From NCBI GenBank assembly GCA_002405875.1, contig DHMR01000090.1:1-6877 (forward strand): 6,877 nucleotides of DNA, in the 5' to 3' direction. The first letter of the stretch is position 1, and every line of letters begins with the position of its first letter. Origin of the DNA: a bacterium UBA4637. Lineage in GTDB: Bacteria > Bacteroidota > Bacteroidia > Bacteroidales > Bacteroidaceae. The position numbers were made by a program, and so were the translations under genes. Positions 1 to 4,800 of this stretch are shown here, piece after piece. Below the pieces are notes generated by a model that was given only the letters and a program-made list of their open reading frames with translations, was not told the origin of the DNA and searched no databases.

Positions 1-17
1 GGCTGCGCTACACCCCG
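1..17 (-). tRNA. 5' end of a tRNA, probably tRNA-Pro (partial, cut by window edge)
   Basis: Read on the minus strand, the first 17 bases give CGGGGTGTAGCGCAGCC. This fits a tRNA 5' end: a 7-nt acceptor strand (CGGGGTG), U8, A9, a GCGC D-stem beginning at G10, then A14 and G15. A C at position 1 is uncommon in bacterial tRNAs and, with GGGGTG following, points to tRNA-Pro; initiator tRNA also begins with C but has a different acceptor strand. The anticodon lies outside the window, so identity is inferred. The gene has its own consensus promoter about 50 bases upstream and is separate from the membrane-protein gene behind it. Confidence 0.82.
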
Positions 18-68
18 CTCATCGTATTCATTTACTTAGCTTTAAGCCTCATTTCTGAATTGCGAGTG

Positions 69-100
69 CAAAGGTACTACAAATATTTTGTTCCACCAAA
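69..100 (-). promoter_or_regulatory. Bacteroidetes-type promoter of the tRNA gene
   Basis: On the minus strand TTTG (97-100) is followed after exactly 20 bases by TACCTTTG (69-76). This matches the Bacteroidetes primary-sigma consensus TTTG / TAnnTTTG. Transcription would start near 62, giving a leader of about 45 nt before the tRNA. Confidence 0.8.
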
Positions 101-162
101 TTTTTCCGCAACTTTTTTCATTTTTTCTTGCATTTTCTTCAATTTCTGTTCTTTTTTGCCTT

Positions 163-1059
163 CTACACCTTATTATATTTAAACTTCTTGTTGACCTTGA
201 ATCGGTCGAATCCCAAGCCATAGACACCGATGACCGCACTTTGGCTGACAAATGCCGTCGGGTCAATCTCGTCTATCAGTCGGAAAATCTTCTGCGACTC
301 CCTCTGGCGGGCCAGCACAAAGAGCATGTGCACGTCCTTGCCGCTATAGCAACCATGGCCGTCCATGACGGTACAGCCTCGGTCGGCCGTCGTATTGATG
401 GCAGCGCTCAGCTCCAGGTACTTGTCTGAGATGATAAAGAACTGCACCGAGCGACGCAGCGTGTTGACGACATGGTCGACGCAGAGCGAAGACACAAAGA
501 GGCACACATAGCCATAGATGACCATCTCCCAGCTTCTCAGCACGAAATAACTGCTCGTGATGATACAGAGGTCACAAATCAGGATGGCATGTCCCAGGGA
601 AATGTTGTAATACTTGTTGATCATCGCCGCCACCGTGTCGGAACCTCCCGTGCTTCCGTTGCACGACAGTCCCAGTCCAGCGCTGCCTCCCATGAAGAAG
701 GCTCCCACGACCGTTGCCATGAACGGTTGGTCATGCAGCAGCATGATATGCCCCCCTCCATAATACTCGATGACACGCGTATAGATGGCGAAGAGCGAAA
801 TGGCATAGAGCGTCTTCACGCAAAACTGCCAGCCCAGGATACGGAAGGCGATGAGCAGCAGAAAGACATTCAGCCCGAAATAAGACACAGACACCGGGAG
901 GCCGAAGCCCCAGTACAGGATGGAGGCAATACCCCCGATACCTCCCATCGTGATATGATTGGGAAGGAGGAACACGTTCAGGCCGACACTACCTATCAAC
1001 ATCGCCAAAGCAATGACGATGTAGTCTCTAACCTCATGAATTTTACTTTTTCTCGTCAT
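163..1059 (-). CDS. YitT family membrane protein (YitT_membrane + DUF2179)
   Basis: This 298-aa protein has the two-part YitT architecture. Residues about 12-200 form a hydrophobic region with roughly six membrane segments, containing the family's glycine-rich signature GSTGGSDTVAA at 135-145 and an early LLPNHITMGGIGGIA stretch (31-45). Residues about 204-285 form the soluble C-terminal DUF2179 domain, with the recognisable elements RGCTVMDGHGCYSG (227-240) and IDPTAFVSQ (265-273). It should sit in the inner membrane with DUF2179 in the cytoplasm. The substrate of the family is not established; a transporter-like role is inference. The length is normal for the family and nothing looks broken. 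The ATG at 1059 lies about 20 nt behind a good promoter, which supports this start. The gene is divergent from the phosphoribosyltransferase gene and is followed by the tRNA gene. The C-terminus is lysine-rich (KVNKKFKYNKV). Confidence 0.92.
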   Translation of the reverse strand: MTRKSKIHEVRDYIVIALAMLIGSVGLNVFLLPNHITMGGIGGIASILYWGFGLPVSVSYFGLNVFLLLIAFRILGWQFCVKTLYAISLFAIYTRVIEYYGGGHIMLLHDQPFMATVVGAFFMGGSAGLGLSCNGSTGGSDTVAAMINKYYNISLGHAILICDLCIITSSYFVLRSWEMVIYGYVCLFVSSLCVDHVVNTLRRSVQFFIISDKYLELSAAINTTADRGCTVMDGHGCYSGKDVHMLFVLARQRESQKIFRLIDEIDPTAFVSQSAVIGVYGLGFDRFKVNKKFKYNKV

Positions 1060-1087
1060 AAAATGATGTATATTTTTGTTACGACTG

Positions 1088-1095
1088 CAAAATTA
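1088..1095 (-). promoter_or_regulatory. -7 element of the YitT-family gene promoter
   Basis: The minus strand reads TAATTTTG followed by CAGTCG, a match to TAnnTTTG. It puts the start of transcription near 1081 and a leader of about 20 nt before the ATG at 1059. No TTTG is seen at the expected -33 position, so the upstream half is weak. Confidence 0.6.
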
Positions 1096-1150
1096 CAAAG
1101 ATTTTTCGGAAAATTAAGACTTAAAAGAGAGTTATTCGGAAAAATATGCC

Positions 1151-1158
1151 TACTTTTG
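1151..1158 (+). promoter_or_regulatory. -7 element of the phosphoribosyltransferase gene promoter
   Basis: TACTTTTG matches TAnnTTTG and is followed by CATC. Transcription would start near 1164, leaving a leader of about 60 nt to the ATG at 1224. A -33 TTTG is not evident at 19-21 bases upstream. The element faces away from the YitT-family gene promoter, so the 164-bp gap holds a divergent promoter pair. Confidence 0.5.
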
Positions 1159-1223
1159 CATCACAACTACAACATTCACTGTATTGTTGCATTCAAAATA
1201 CTCTATTGTTTCATTCCTAAAAC

Positions 1224-1811
1224 ATGAAAGTTATGGCAGAATACGCTACGATCACCGCAAACTGGAAACGTCTAGCCAGCGGACTTCCTTACAAATGGAT
1301 TGTCGACTACGCTTCTTACAACGCATTTGGCAACTTCGAACTATCTTCCGAAGACTGGGAAAAGAGAGATTACATCGTCAACTTCAAGGGCAATTCCGAG
1401 TTGACCACAGAGATTGACCATCAGCAAGCTCTCGGAAAAGCCATCGCCGACATCACCTCGCTCATCCAGGAGTCCTTCGGCGATGCCGCCAGCCAGTTGA
1501 CGTTCGTTTGCATTCCAGCCTCCACCCAGGTCAACACCAAGCGCCGATTCGAAGAGTTTAGCGAGGAAGTATGCAAGAATACAGGTATGGTCAATGCTTA
1601 CCCTCTCATTTCGTGGACCACACAGTTGAATCCGGAAGATGGAGAGGAAGAAGACCATTACACGATCGACGAAGAAGCCCTGCGAGACAAAGACATCCTG
1701 CTCTTCGACGACATCATCGCGTCCGGAGGTTCCGTCTGTCGGTTTGCCGAAAAGCTTAAGGCAATGGGAGCAAACGTCATTGCCGCCATTGCCTTGGGGA
1801 AAAAGGTATAG
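1224..1811 (+). CDS. Phosphoribosyltransferase-fold protein
   Basis: This 195-aa protein carries a type I phosphoribosyltransferase signature near the C-terminus: DILLFDDIIASGGS at residues 157-170. It has a hydrophobic beta strand, two aspartates (162-163) and a glycine/serine-rich loop that binds the 5-phosphate of PRPP. The motif is slightly unusual, with SGGS where TGxT is common. An earlier segment, TFVCIPASTQVNTKRRF (93-109), resembles the strand and loop before the active site in ComF- and amidophosphoribosyltransferase-like members. The N-terminal 65 residues are not recognisable. The protein should be cytoplasmic. I cannot assign a nucleobase or other substrate, and the family also contains regulators without catalysis. 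The ATG at 1224 is used; a second ATG three codons on (1233) is possible, and no Shine-Dalgarno site decides between them. The gene stands alone, divergent from the YitT-family gene, and its TAG is 13 bp from the stop of the Abi gene on the other strand. Confidence 0.85.
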   Translation: MKVMAEYATITANWKRLASGLPYKWIVDYASYNAFGNFELSSEDWEKRDYIVNFKGNSELTTEIDHQQALGKAIADITSLIQESFGDAASQLTFVCIPASTQVNTKRRFEEFSEEVCKNTGMVNAYPLISWTTQLNPEDGEEEDHYTIDEEALRDKDILLFDDIIASGGSVCRFAEKLKAMGANVIAAIALGKKV

Positions 1812-1824
1812 TATTCTCTATAAG

Positions 1825-2730
1825 TTATCCCCATAGAGGCTCGGAAGTCCAATCATTGGGAAATCCCATTGCAGTTGGATCTACCTGCGGATAAGAAACG
1901 AGTAAGGATTTGAGTTCATTCTTGAAGTCCAATCCATATCCCATAGAATCAAGCCAATATGCAATGCAACAGGCTATAGCATATACTTTGTTTGCATCAA
2001 CACCCCTAATGTTCACCCATGCACCACGCAAAGAGGCATTCATTTGTGGAGCGTTGGAAAGATAACGATTCCAAAGTCGTGAATGGTGAGCACAACAGTT
2101 TCTCAGAACGGTAACGCTACGCATCCAACTTTCTAACACCTCATGCTGTGGAAGATTGAACTGACGAGCAACACGCTTTTTCAACTTCTTATCGCTGAAA
2201 TTATAATAAAGTTTTGAAAGTGTACCGAATGATGCAAGCTCCAGCGTTTTCCATGCAGGAGGGAAAATCGGCTTGTCATAGTTGCGCCTATGCTCTTTGA
2301 TAAAGTCCTCCTTGCTACGCTGAAGCTCTCTGTCTATGGAGTTCATATTCTCAATAAACTTGTGTTCATCGTCAGCAAGGCTTGTGTCAAAGAACCAAAA
2401 AGGTCCATGTGACAAAGAGAACTCTTGTATAACCTTTGTGCGTAAAGCAATCTCTAAACGTTGAACTGCCTTGAACATCAAATCTCTCAACTCTATATCA
2501 AAATTGTAGAGAGCTACGGCATCTTCAAATCTACTATTAGGTTTAAATTGATGTGTAGTTTTGTCTGCCTCCATTGGACGGAGGTATTGAACAAAACGAA
2601 AATAGCTGACCTCTCCAAGAAATTTTGCAGCCTTGGAGGAGTCAGCAATATTTAAGCCTCTACTTTCTAGTAGTTCTATTTGTTCCAAAATAGAAAGAGC
2701 CTGTTTCGTGTATAATCTTAATGTACCCAT
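1825..2730 (-). CDS. Abi_2 family (AbiD/AbiF-like) HEPN abortive-infection protein
   Basis: The protein has 301 aa when started at ATG 2730, and is recognised as Abi_2 from several conserved blocks: an N-terminal TKQALSILEQIELLESRGL (8-26), YNFDIELRDLMFKAVQRLEI (75-94), PPAWKTLELASFGTLSKLYY (158-177) and the diagnostic LRNCCAHHSRLWNR (209-222). In the last block R210-x4-H215 fits the R-x4-6-H catalytic motif of HEPN ribonucleases. Members are abortive-infection or toxin proteins that act on RNA in the cytoplasm; the target here is unknown. The open frame extends 12 codons further to a TTG, but those codons are the hairpin and U-tract of the predicted RNA upstream, so ATG 2730 is preferred. 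The gene is visibly richer in A+T than pflB or pflA, compatible with acquisition as a defence gene. It has no protein-coding operon partner. It converges on the phosphoribosyltransferase gene; nothing shows that the two work together. Confidence 0.9.
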   Translation of the reverse strand: MGTLRLYTKQALSILEQIELLESRGLNIADSSKAAKFLGEVSYFRFVQYLRPMEADKTTHQFKPNSRFEDAVALYNFDIELRDLMFKAVQRLEIALRTKVIQEFSLSHGPFWFFDTSLADDEHKFIENMNSIDRELQRSKEDFIKEHRRNYDKPIFPPAWKTLELASFGTLSKLYYNFSDKKLKKRVARQFNLPQHEVLESWMRSVTVLRNCCAHHSRLWNRYLSNAPQMNASLRGAWVNIRGVDANKVYAIACCIAYWLDSMGYGLDFKNELKSLLVSYPQVDPTAMGFPNDWTSEPLWG

Positions 2731-2784
2731 AAAAAAGCAAAAGACCCGCCCTGGTTCGCTGTGCAAATGGGAAGCGTGGCGGAT
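2731..2784 (-). terminator. Intrinsic terminator between the RNA promoter and the Abi ATG
   Basis: A 7-bp GC-rich stem (arms 2778-2784 and 2744-2750) is followed on the minus strand by a run rich in T ending in six Ts at 2731-2736, directly before ATG 2730. It should stop most transcripts before the Abi gene, so Abi mRNA would be made only by read-through from this promoter. The hairpin is the same structure as the 3' part of the predicted RNA. Confidence 0.65.
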
Positions 2785-2788
2785 TCTG
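2731..2788 (-). ncRNA. Predicted small structured RNA upstream of the Abi gene (abiF-RNA-like)
   Basis: A consensus promoter would start an RNA near 2788 that ends at a U-tract touching the Abi start codon, about 58 nt in all. The outer stem pairs AUCCGCC (2784-2778) with GGCGGGU (2750-2744), 7 bp with one G-U. Inside it CGCU (2776-2773) pairs with AGCG (2760-2757), leaving a 12-nt apical loop, a single unpaired A on one side and AACCAG on the other. The tail is UCUUUUGCUUUUUU. From memory, a conserved RNA called the abiF motif has been described next to Abi_2 genes, and AbiF proteins have been proposed to pair with an RNA antitoxin. Position and architecture fit that, but I could not compare the sequence with the published model. 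Alternatives are a 5' leader attenuator or a simple terminator. Confidence 0.6.
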
Positions 2789-2794
2789 TTGCTG

Positions 2795-2825
2795 CAAAGT
2801 TACAAATAATCATTGATTATACAAA
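2795..2825 (-). promoter_or_regulatory. Consensus promoter for the predicted RNA and Abi gene
   Basis: On the minus strand TTTG (2822-2825) is followed after 19 bases by TAACTTTG (2795-2802), an essentially perfect Bacteroidetes promoter. The predicted transcription start is near 2788. The spacer contains a perfect palindrome listed separately. Confidence 0.78.
2806..2820. repeat. Perfect palindrome in the promoter spacer (possible operator)
   Basis: ATAATCATTGATTAT has two perfect 7-bp arms around one central base. It fills positions 2806-2820 of the 19-bp spacer between the -33 and -7 elements of the Abi-locus promoter. A dimeric repressor bound here would block RNA polymerase. The AT-rich composition makes chance somewhat likelier, and no regulator gene is next to it. 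Confidence 0.5.
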
Positions 2826-2854
2826 CTTTTCGGCAATCAAAATCAACGAAAAGT
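2825..2854. repeat. Inverted repeat just upstream of the Abi-locus promoter
   Basis: ACTTTTCG (2825-2832) and CGAAAAGT (2847-2854) are perfect 8-bp arms around a 14-nt centre. The near arm overlaps the -33 element by one base. It could be a second regulator site; transcribed structure is unlikely because it lies upstream of the predicted start. Confidence 0.4.
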
Positions 2855-2950
2855 GGATTTCTTTGATATATTTATATTTAATAATGTTAAATTGGTTGTA
2901 AAATCATGTTTTGTCTGTCAAACAAAGCAGATCCTGATGTAAAAATGATA

Positions 2951-2980
2951 GAGCCTGCGAGATTCACATCTTGCAGGCTC
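2951..2980 (-). terminator. Strong terminator after the EGVG-repeat lipoprotein gene
   Basis: A 13-bp stem (arms 2951-2963 and 2968-2980, one G-U type pair) closes a 4-nt loop. It lies about 70 bases beyond the stop at 3051 on the minus strand and is followed by TATCATTTTTA. The T-run is imperfect but the stem is the strongest in the window. The other side is also AT-rich (TTGAATTATAT), so it may work in both directions. A smaller hairpin (CCCCT/AGGGG, about 3002-3017) lies between it and the gene. Confidence 0.7.
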
Positions 2981-3050
2981 TTGAATTATATAAGGAAATC
3001 CCCCTTGATAGAGGGGAAGGAATATGCTCCTAAATAAGACATGGGGAGCT

Positions 3051-3824
3051 TTACTTGCCCAGGACCTTCAGGTCGGAAATATCGAAGGACCCCACGCCTT
3101 CCTTCTGCTTGGTCAACTGGCGAGTGACACCCGAGAGATGGATGCTGCCCACGCCTTCGAGTACGGCTTGGATCGACTGGCAATCGACATGGGCTTTCAC
3201 GCTGCCCACGCCCTCGTTGTCGATGTCCAGGAAGTCGCCCTTCAAGTTGGCTACCGTCACGCTGCCCACGCCCTCGTTGTCAACGGTTATCTGGTTGGCA
3301 AGCAAGTTCTTGATGTCGATATTACCAACTCCCTCGTTGTCAATGGTAAAGGTGTCGGAGTTGATGGCATCGGAATGGAAGTAGCCGACTCCCTCCACGG
3401 TGACCTTCACGAGGTCGGGAGAGGTGATATAGACACGGAGACGACTGCCCTTGCTGAGCTTCTGGGAGCCGGAGATGTTTTTCTTCAGTCCGATGATGAC
3501 CTTGCCGTCACGGTATATTGCCACGGCCTTTTCCTGGTATTGCTGGCGCAACTTCGCATCCTTGATCTGCGAGAAGTCGAAGCGCACGCTCTCCTTGCTG
3601 CCGTTGTTCTGGGTGTAATAGACGTCGGCCACGGTCTCCACCTCGATCTTGGTGAAGGACTTCTGCACGAGGTCGGATTGCGAGAAGTCTACCGTGCTGT
3701 TGATTGACACGGAGGAGTTTGCCATACCACTGGAGCAAGCGCCGACCACGGCTACCGTTCCCATCATTCCCATTGCCATCGCTGCGAAGGCAAGGATTCT
3801 TCTCATATTCTTTTTCATGTTCAT
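3051..3824 (-). CDS. EGVG-repeat lipoprotein, head GIN domain (DUF2807-like)
   Basis: The protein has 257 aa. A signal sequence (basic MNMKKNMRR, then a hydrophobic stretch to residue 29) ends in the lipobox VGAC, making Cys30 the likely lipidated residue, so it is an exported lipoprotein. The residues after the cysteine (SSGMANSS) lack the acidic cluster typical of Bacteroidetes surface-export signals, so periplasmic retention is as likely as surface display. Residues about 57-135 are a beta-rich part, FTKIEVETVADVYYTQ being typical of DUF2807 beginnings. From 144 the chain repeats EGVG at 144, 164, 184, 204, 223 and 242, each rung 19-20 residues, often preceded by IDN or VDN, as expected for a right-handed beta-solenoid. 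Family annotation is 'putative auto-transporter adhesin head GIN domain', but the function is not established. ATGs at 3818 and 3806 are alternative starts giving shorter signal peptides. The gene is monocistronic, with a terminator behind it. Confidence 0.85.
   Translation of the reverse strand: MNMKKNMRRILAFAAMAMGMMGTVAVVGACSSGMANSSVSINSTVDFSQSDLVQKSFTKIEVETVADVYYTQNNGSKESVRFDFSQIKDAKLRQQYQEKAVAIYRDGKVIIGLKKNISGSQKLSKGSRLRVYITSPDLVKVTVEGVGYFHSDAINSDTFTIDNEGVGNIDIKNLLANQITVDNEGVGSVTVANLKGDFLDIDNEGVGSVKAHVDCQSIQAVLEGVGSIHLSGVTRQLTKQKEGVGSFDISDLKVLGK
3197..3281 (-). repeat. 60-bp coding repeat within the EGVG solenoid
   Basis: A 25-bp stretch at 3197-3221 recurs identically at 3257-3281, a shift of exactly 60 bp, or one 20-residue rung. 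The core GCCCACGCCCTCGTTGTC encodes the DNEGVGS unit on the minus strand. A third, diverged copy lies near 3325-3341. Identity at silent positions points to recent duplication or gene conversion between rungs. Confidence 0.8.
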
Positions 3825-3851
3825 GTACTTTGTTGATTTAAAATCTACCTG

Positions 3852-3890
3852 TTAGACGAATTTTTGTTTATCACTTGTCTATTAGACGAA
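3852..3890. repeat. Direct repeat TTAGACGAA, 30 bp apart
   Basis: TTAGACGAA occurs at 3852-3860 and 3882-3890, exactly 30 bp or about three helical turns apart, in the gap upstream of the EGVG-repeat lipoprotein gene. On the minus strand they read TTCGTCTAA. The left-hand copy on the minus strand also forms the small palindrome GTCTATTAGAC (3877-3887). Confidence 0.55.
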
Positions 3891-3911
3891 GGGGGCACAA
3901 CAAAAGTTGCA
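3885..3911 (-). promoter_or_regulatory. Possible ECF-sigma promoter of the EGVG-repeat lipoprotein gene
   Basis: The minus strand has TGCAAC (3906-3911), 17 bases, then CGTC (3885-3888). This resembles ECF-family promoters, which have an AAC-containing -35 and a CGTC-type -10 16-17 bases apart. It would give a leader of about 50 nt. No good TAnnTTTG with correct spacing was found for this gene; TAGATTTT near 3838-3845 is the closest. No ECF sigma gene is in the window. Confidence 0.3.
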
Positions 3912-3918
3912 CCCCCTT
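3889..3918 (-). terminator. Hairpin downstream of pflA, possible terminator
   Basis: AAGGGGG...CCCCCTT forms a hairpin with a 4-nt loop. In minus-strand RNA all 13 pairs form, two of them as G-U wobbles; in plus-strand RNA those two become C-A mismatches. This polarity suggests selection in the minus direction, that is, behind pflA, whose stop is at 3969. There is no T-run after it on the minus strand, so classical intrinsic termination is uncertain. Confidence 0.45.
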
Positions 3919-3968
3919 GGATTTTTTCAATTTTATGATGAAGAGACTCCCGCAGATGGCGCAGATTC

Positions 3969-4703
3969 TCATTTTTCCAACGCCCCGGCGAGAATCGCCT
4001 TGGCATTCTCCACTCGCTCCGCCGACGGCGGATTGACATCTCTCAACGGATAGTCGATGCCGAGCTTGTCGTACTTGTAGATGCCCATCGTGTGGTACGG
4101 GAGCACGTCGATGCGCTTCACGTTGCGCAGGGGCTTGATGAAGTCGCGCAACTGGCACAGGTACTCGTCCTTGTCGGTGATGCCCGGGATGAGCACGTGG
4201 CGTATCCACACAGGCTTGTCTATCTCGCTGAGATAGCGGGCGCAATCCAGTATGTTGCGGTTGGTATGGCGGGTGAGCTTGCGGTGCTCCTCGTCGTCGA
4301 TGTGCTTGATGTCGAGGAGAATCGTATCGGTCGACCGCATCAGCCGCTCGAACTTCCCGAAGAAGGCTCCCTGGCGGGTGAAGAGCTGAGCCGAGGTGTC
4401 GAGACAGGTGTTGATGCCCCGGCGATGCGCCTCCTCGAAGAGTTCTATGAGGAAGTCAATCTGCATCAAGGCCTCGCCGCCGCTCACCGTGATGCCGCCC
4501 TTGTCGCCCCAGTAGCTCCGGAACCGCTCCGCGCGGTCGAGCAGGTCGCCGACAGTCCACTCCTCGCCCGCTCCCACCTTCCAGGAGTCGGGATTGTGGC
4601 AGAACTGGCAGCGCATCGGACAACCCTGCAGGAATATCAGGAATCGAATGCCCGGTCCGTCCACCGAACCGAAGCTCTCTATGCTATGTATGAATCCTTT
4701 CAT
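3969..4703 (-). CDS. pflA: Pyruvate formate-lyase activating enzyme (radical SAM)
   Basis: The 244-aa protein matches PflA along its length. It starts MKGFIHSIESFGSVDGPGIR, followed by GCPMRCQFCHN (27-37), in which C28, C32 and C35 form the CX3CX2C motif that holds the radical-SAM [4Fe-4S] cluster. SGGE at 74-77 contacts the SAM amino group. DIKHID (131-136), VWIRHVLIPG (165-174) and LPYHTMG (201-207) are typical of PflA. It lacks the extra ferredoxin-like insert of glycerol-dehydratase-type activases, so it is the short, classical form, close to E. coli PflA in length. In the cytoplasm it abstracts a hydrogen from the PflB glycine to make the glycyl radical. It is the last gene of a cluster with two small membrane-protein genes, and pflB lies just upstream behind a terminator. 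The ATG at 4703 is 6 bp after the 29-aa gene, so translational coupling is plausible. Confidence 0.96.
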   Translation of the reverse strand: MKGFIHSIESFGSVDGPGIRFLIFLQGCPMRCQFCHNPDSWKVGAGEEWTVGDLLDRAERFRSYWGDKGGITVSGGEALMQIDFLIELFEEAHRRGINTCLDTSAQLFTRQGAFFGKFERLMRSTDTILLDIKHIDDEEHRKLTRHTNRNILDCARYLSEIDKPVWIRHVLIPGITDKDEYLCQLRDFIKPLRNVKRIDVLPYHTMGIYKYDKLGIDYPLRDVNPPSAERVENAKAILAGALEK

Positions 4704-4709
4704 GCATTC

Positions 4710-4799
4710 TTACATTTCTTTGTGAAGGTCATAGACCCCCCATATGGCAAAAAAGCCCATAAACAATGCGATGACACCCAAAAAAACAAATACTCCCAT
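4710..4799 (-). CDS. 29-aa single-pass membrane peptide
   Basis: A small open frame on the minus strand begins at ATG 4799 and ends at TAA 4710-4712. It encodes MGVFVFLGVIALFMGFFAIW followed by GVYDLHKEM. Residues 2-20 are strongly hydrophobic and end in a tryptophan and a polar tail with basic and acidic residues, as in a small inner-membrane peptide. It starts one base after the stop of the 71-aa gene and ends 6 bases before the pflA ATG. This exact packing, the membrane-like composition and the lack of any other explanation for the stretch support it as a real gene. I do not recognise a named family, and its function is unknown. Because it is short, chance cannot be excluded. Confidence 0.65.
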   Translation of the reverse strand: MGVFVFLGVIALFMGFFAIWGVYDLHKEM

Positions 4800-4800
4800 A

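Noticed and set aside
77..133. Lysine-rich 18-codon minus-strand frame between the YitT-family gene and the tRNA (MQEKMKKVAEKFGGTKYL)
   Set aside because: It overlaps the -33 element of the tRNA promoter, is very short and AT-driven, and no promoter or coding support is visible.
472..1227. 251-codon plus-strand open frame opposite the YitT-family gene
   Set aside because: Its product is rich in His, Arg, Asp and Gln with no domain; it is the shadow of a gene with clear membrane segments and family motifs.
1816..1838. CTCTAT / ATAGAG inverted repeat between the convergent phosphoribosyltransferase and Abi genes
   Set aside because: Only 6 weak pairs with an 11-nt loop and no T-run on either strand; too weak to call a bidirectional terminator.
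2731..2766. N-terminal extension of the Abi protein starting at a TTG
   Set aside because: The 12 extra codons coincide with the 3' arm and U-tract of the hairpin, and the family begins near MGTLRLYTKQ. ATG 2730 is the better start.
2986..3042. 18-codon minus-strand frame MSYLGAYSFPSIKGDFLI behind the EGVG-repeat lipoprotein gene
   Set aside because: It coincides with small hairpins in the gene's 3' untranslated region and has no start signal of its own.
3144..3400. Regular 60-bp repeats that might suggest a CRISPR array
   Set aside because: They lie in frame inside a gene, encode protein rungs and have no constant repeat with unique spacers.
3024..3707. 227-codon plus-strand frame opposite the EGVG-repeat lipoprotein gene
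   Set aside because: Repeats such as HAAHALVV are the antisense of the EGVG rungs; the minus-strand product has a lipobox and family features.
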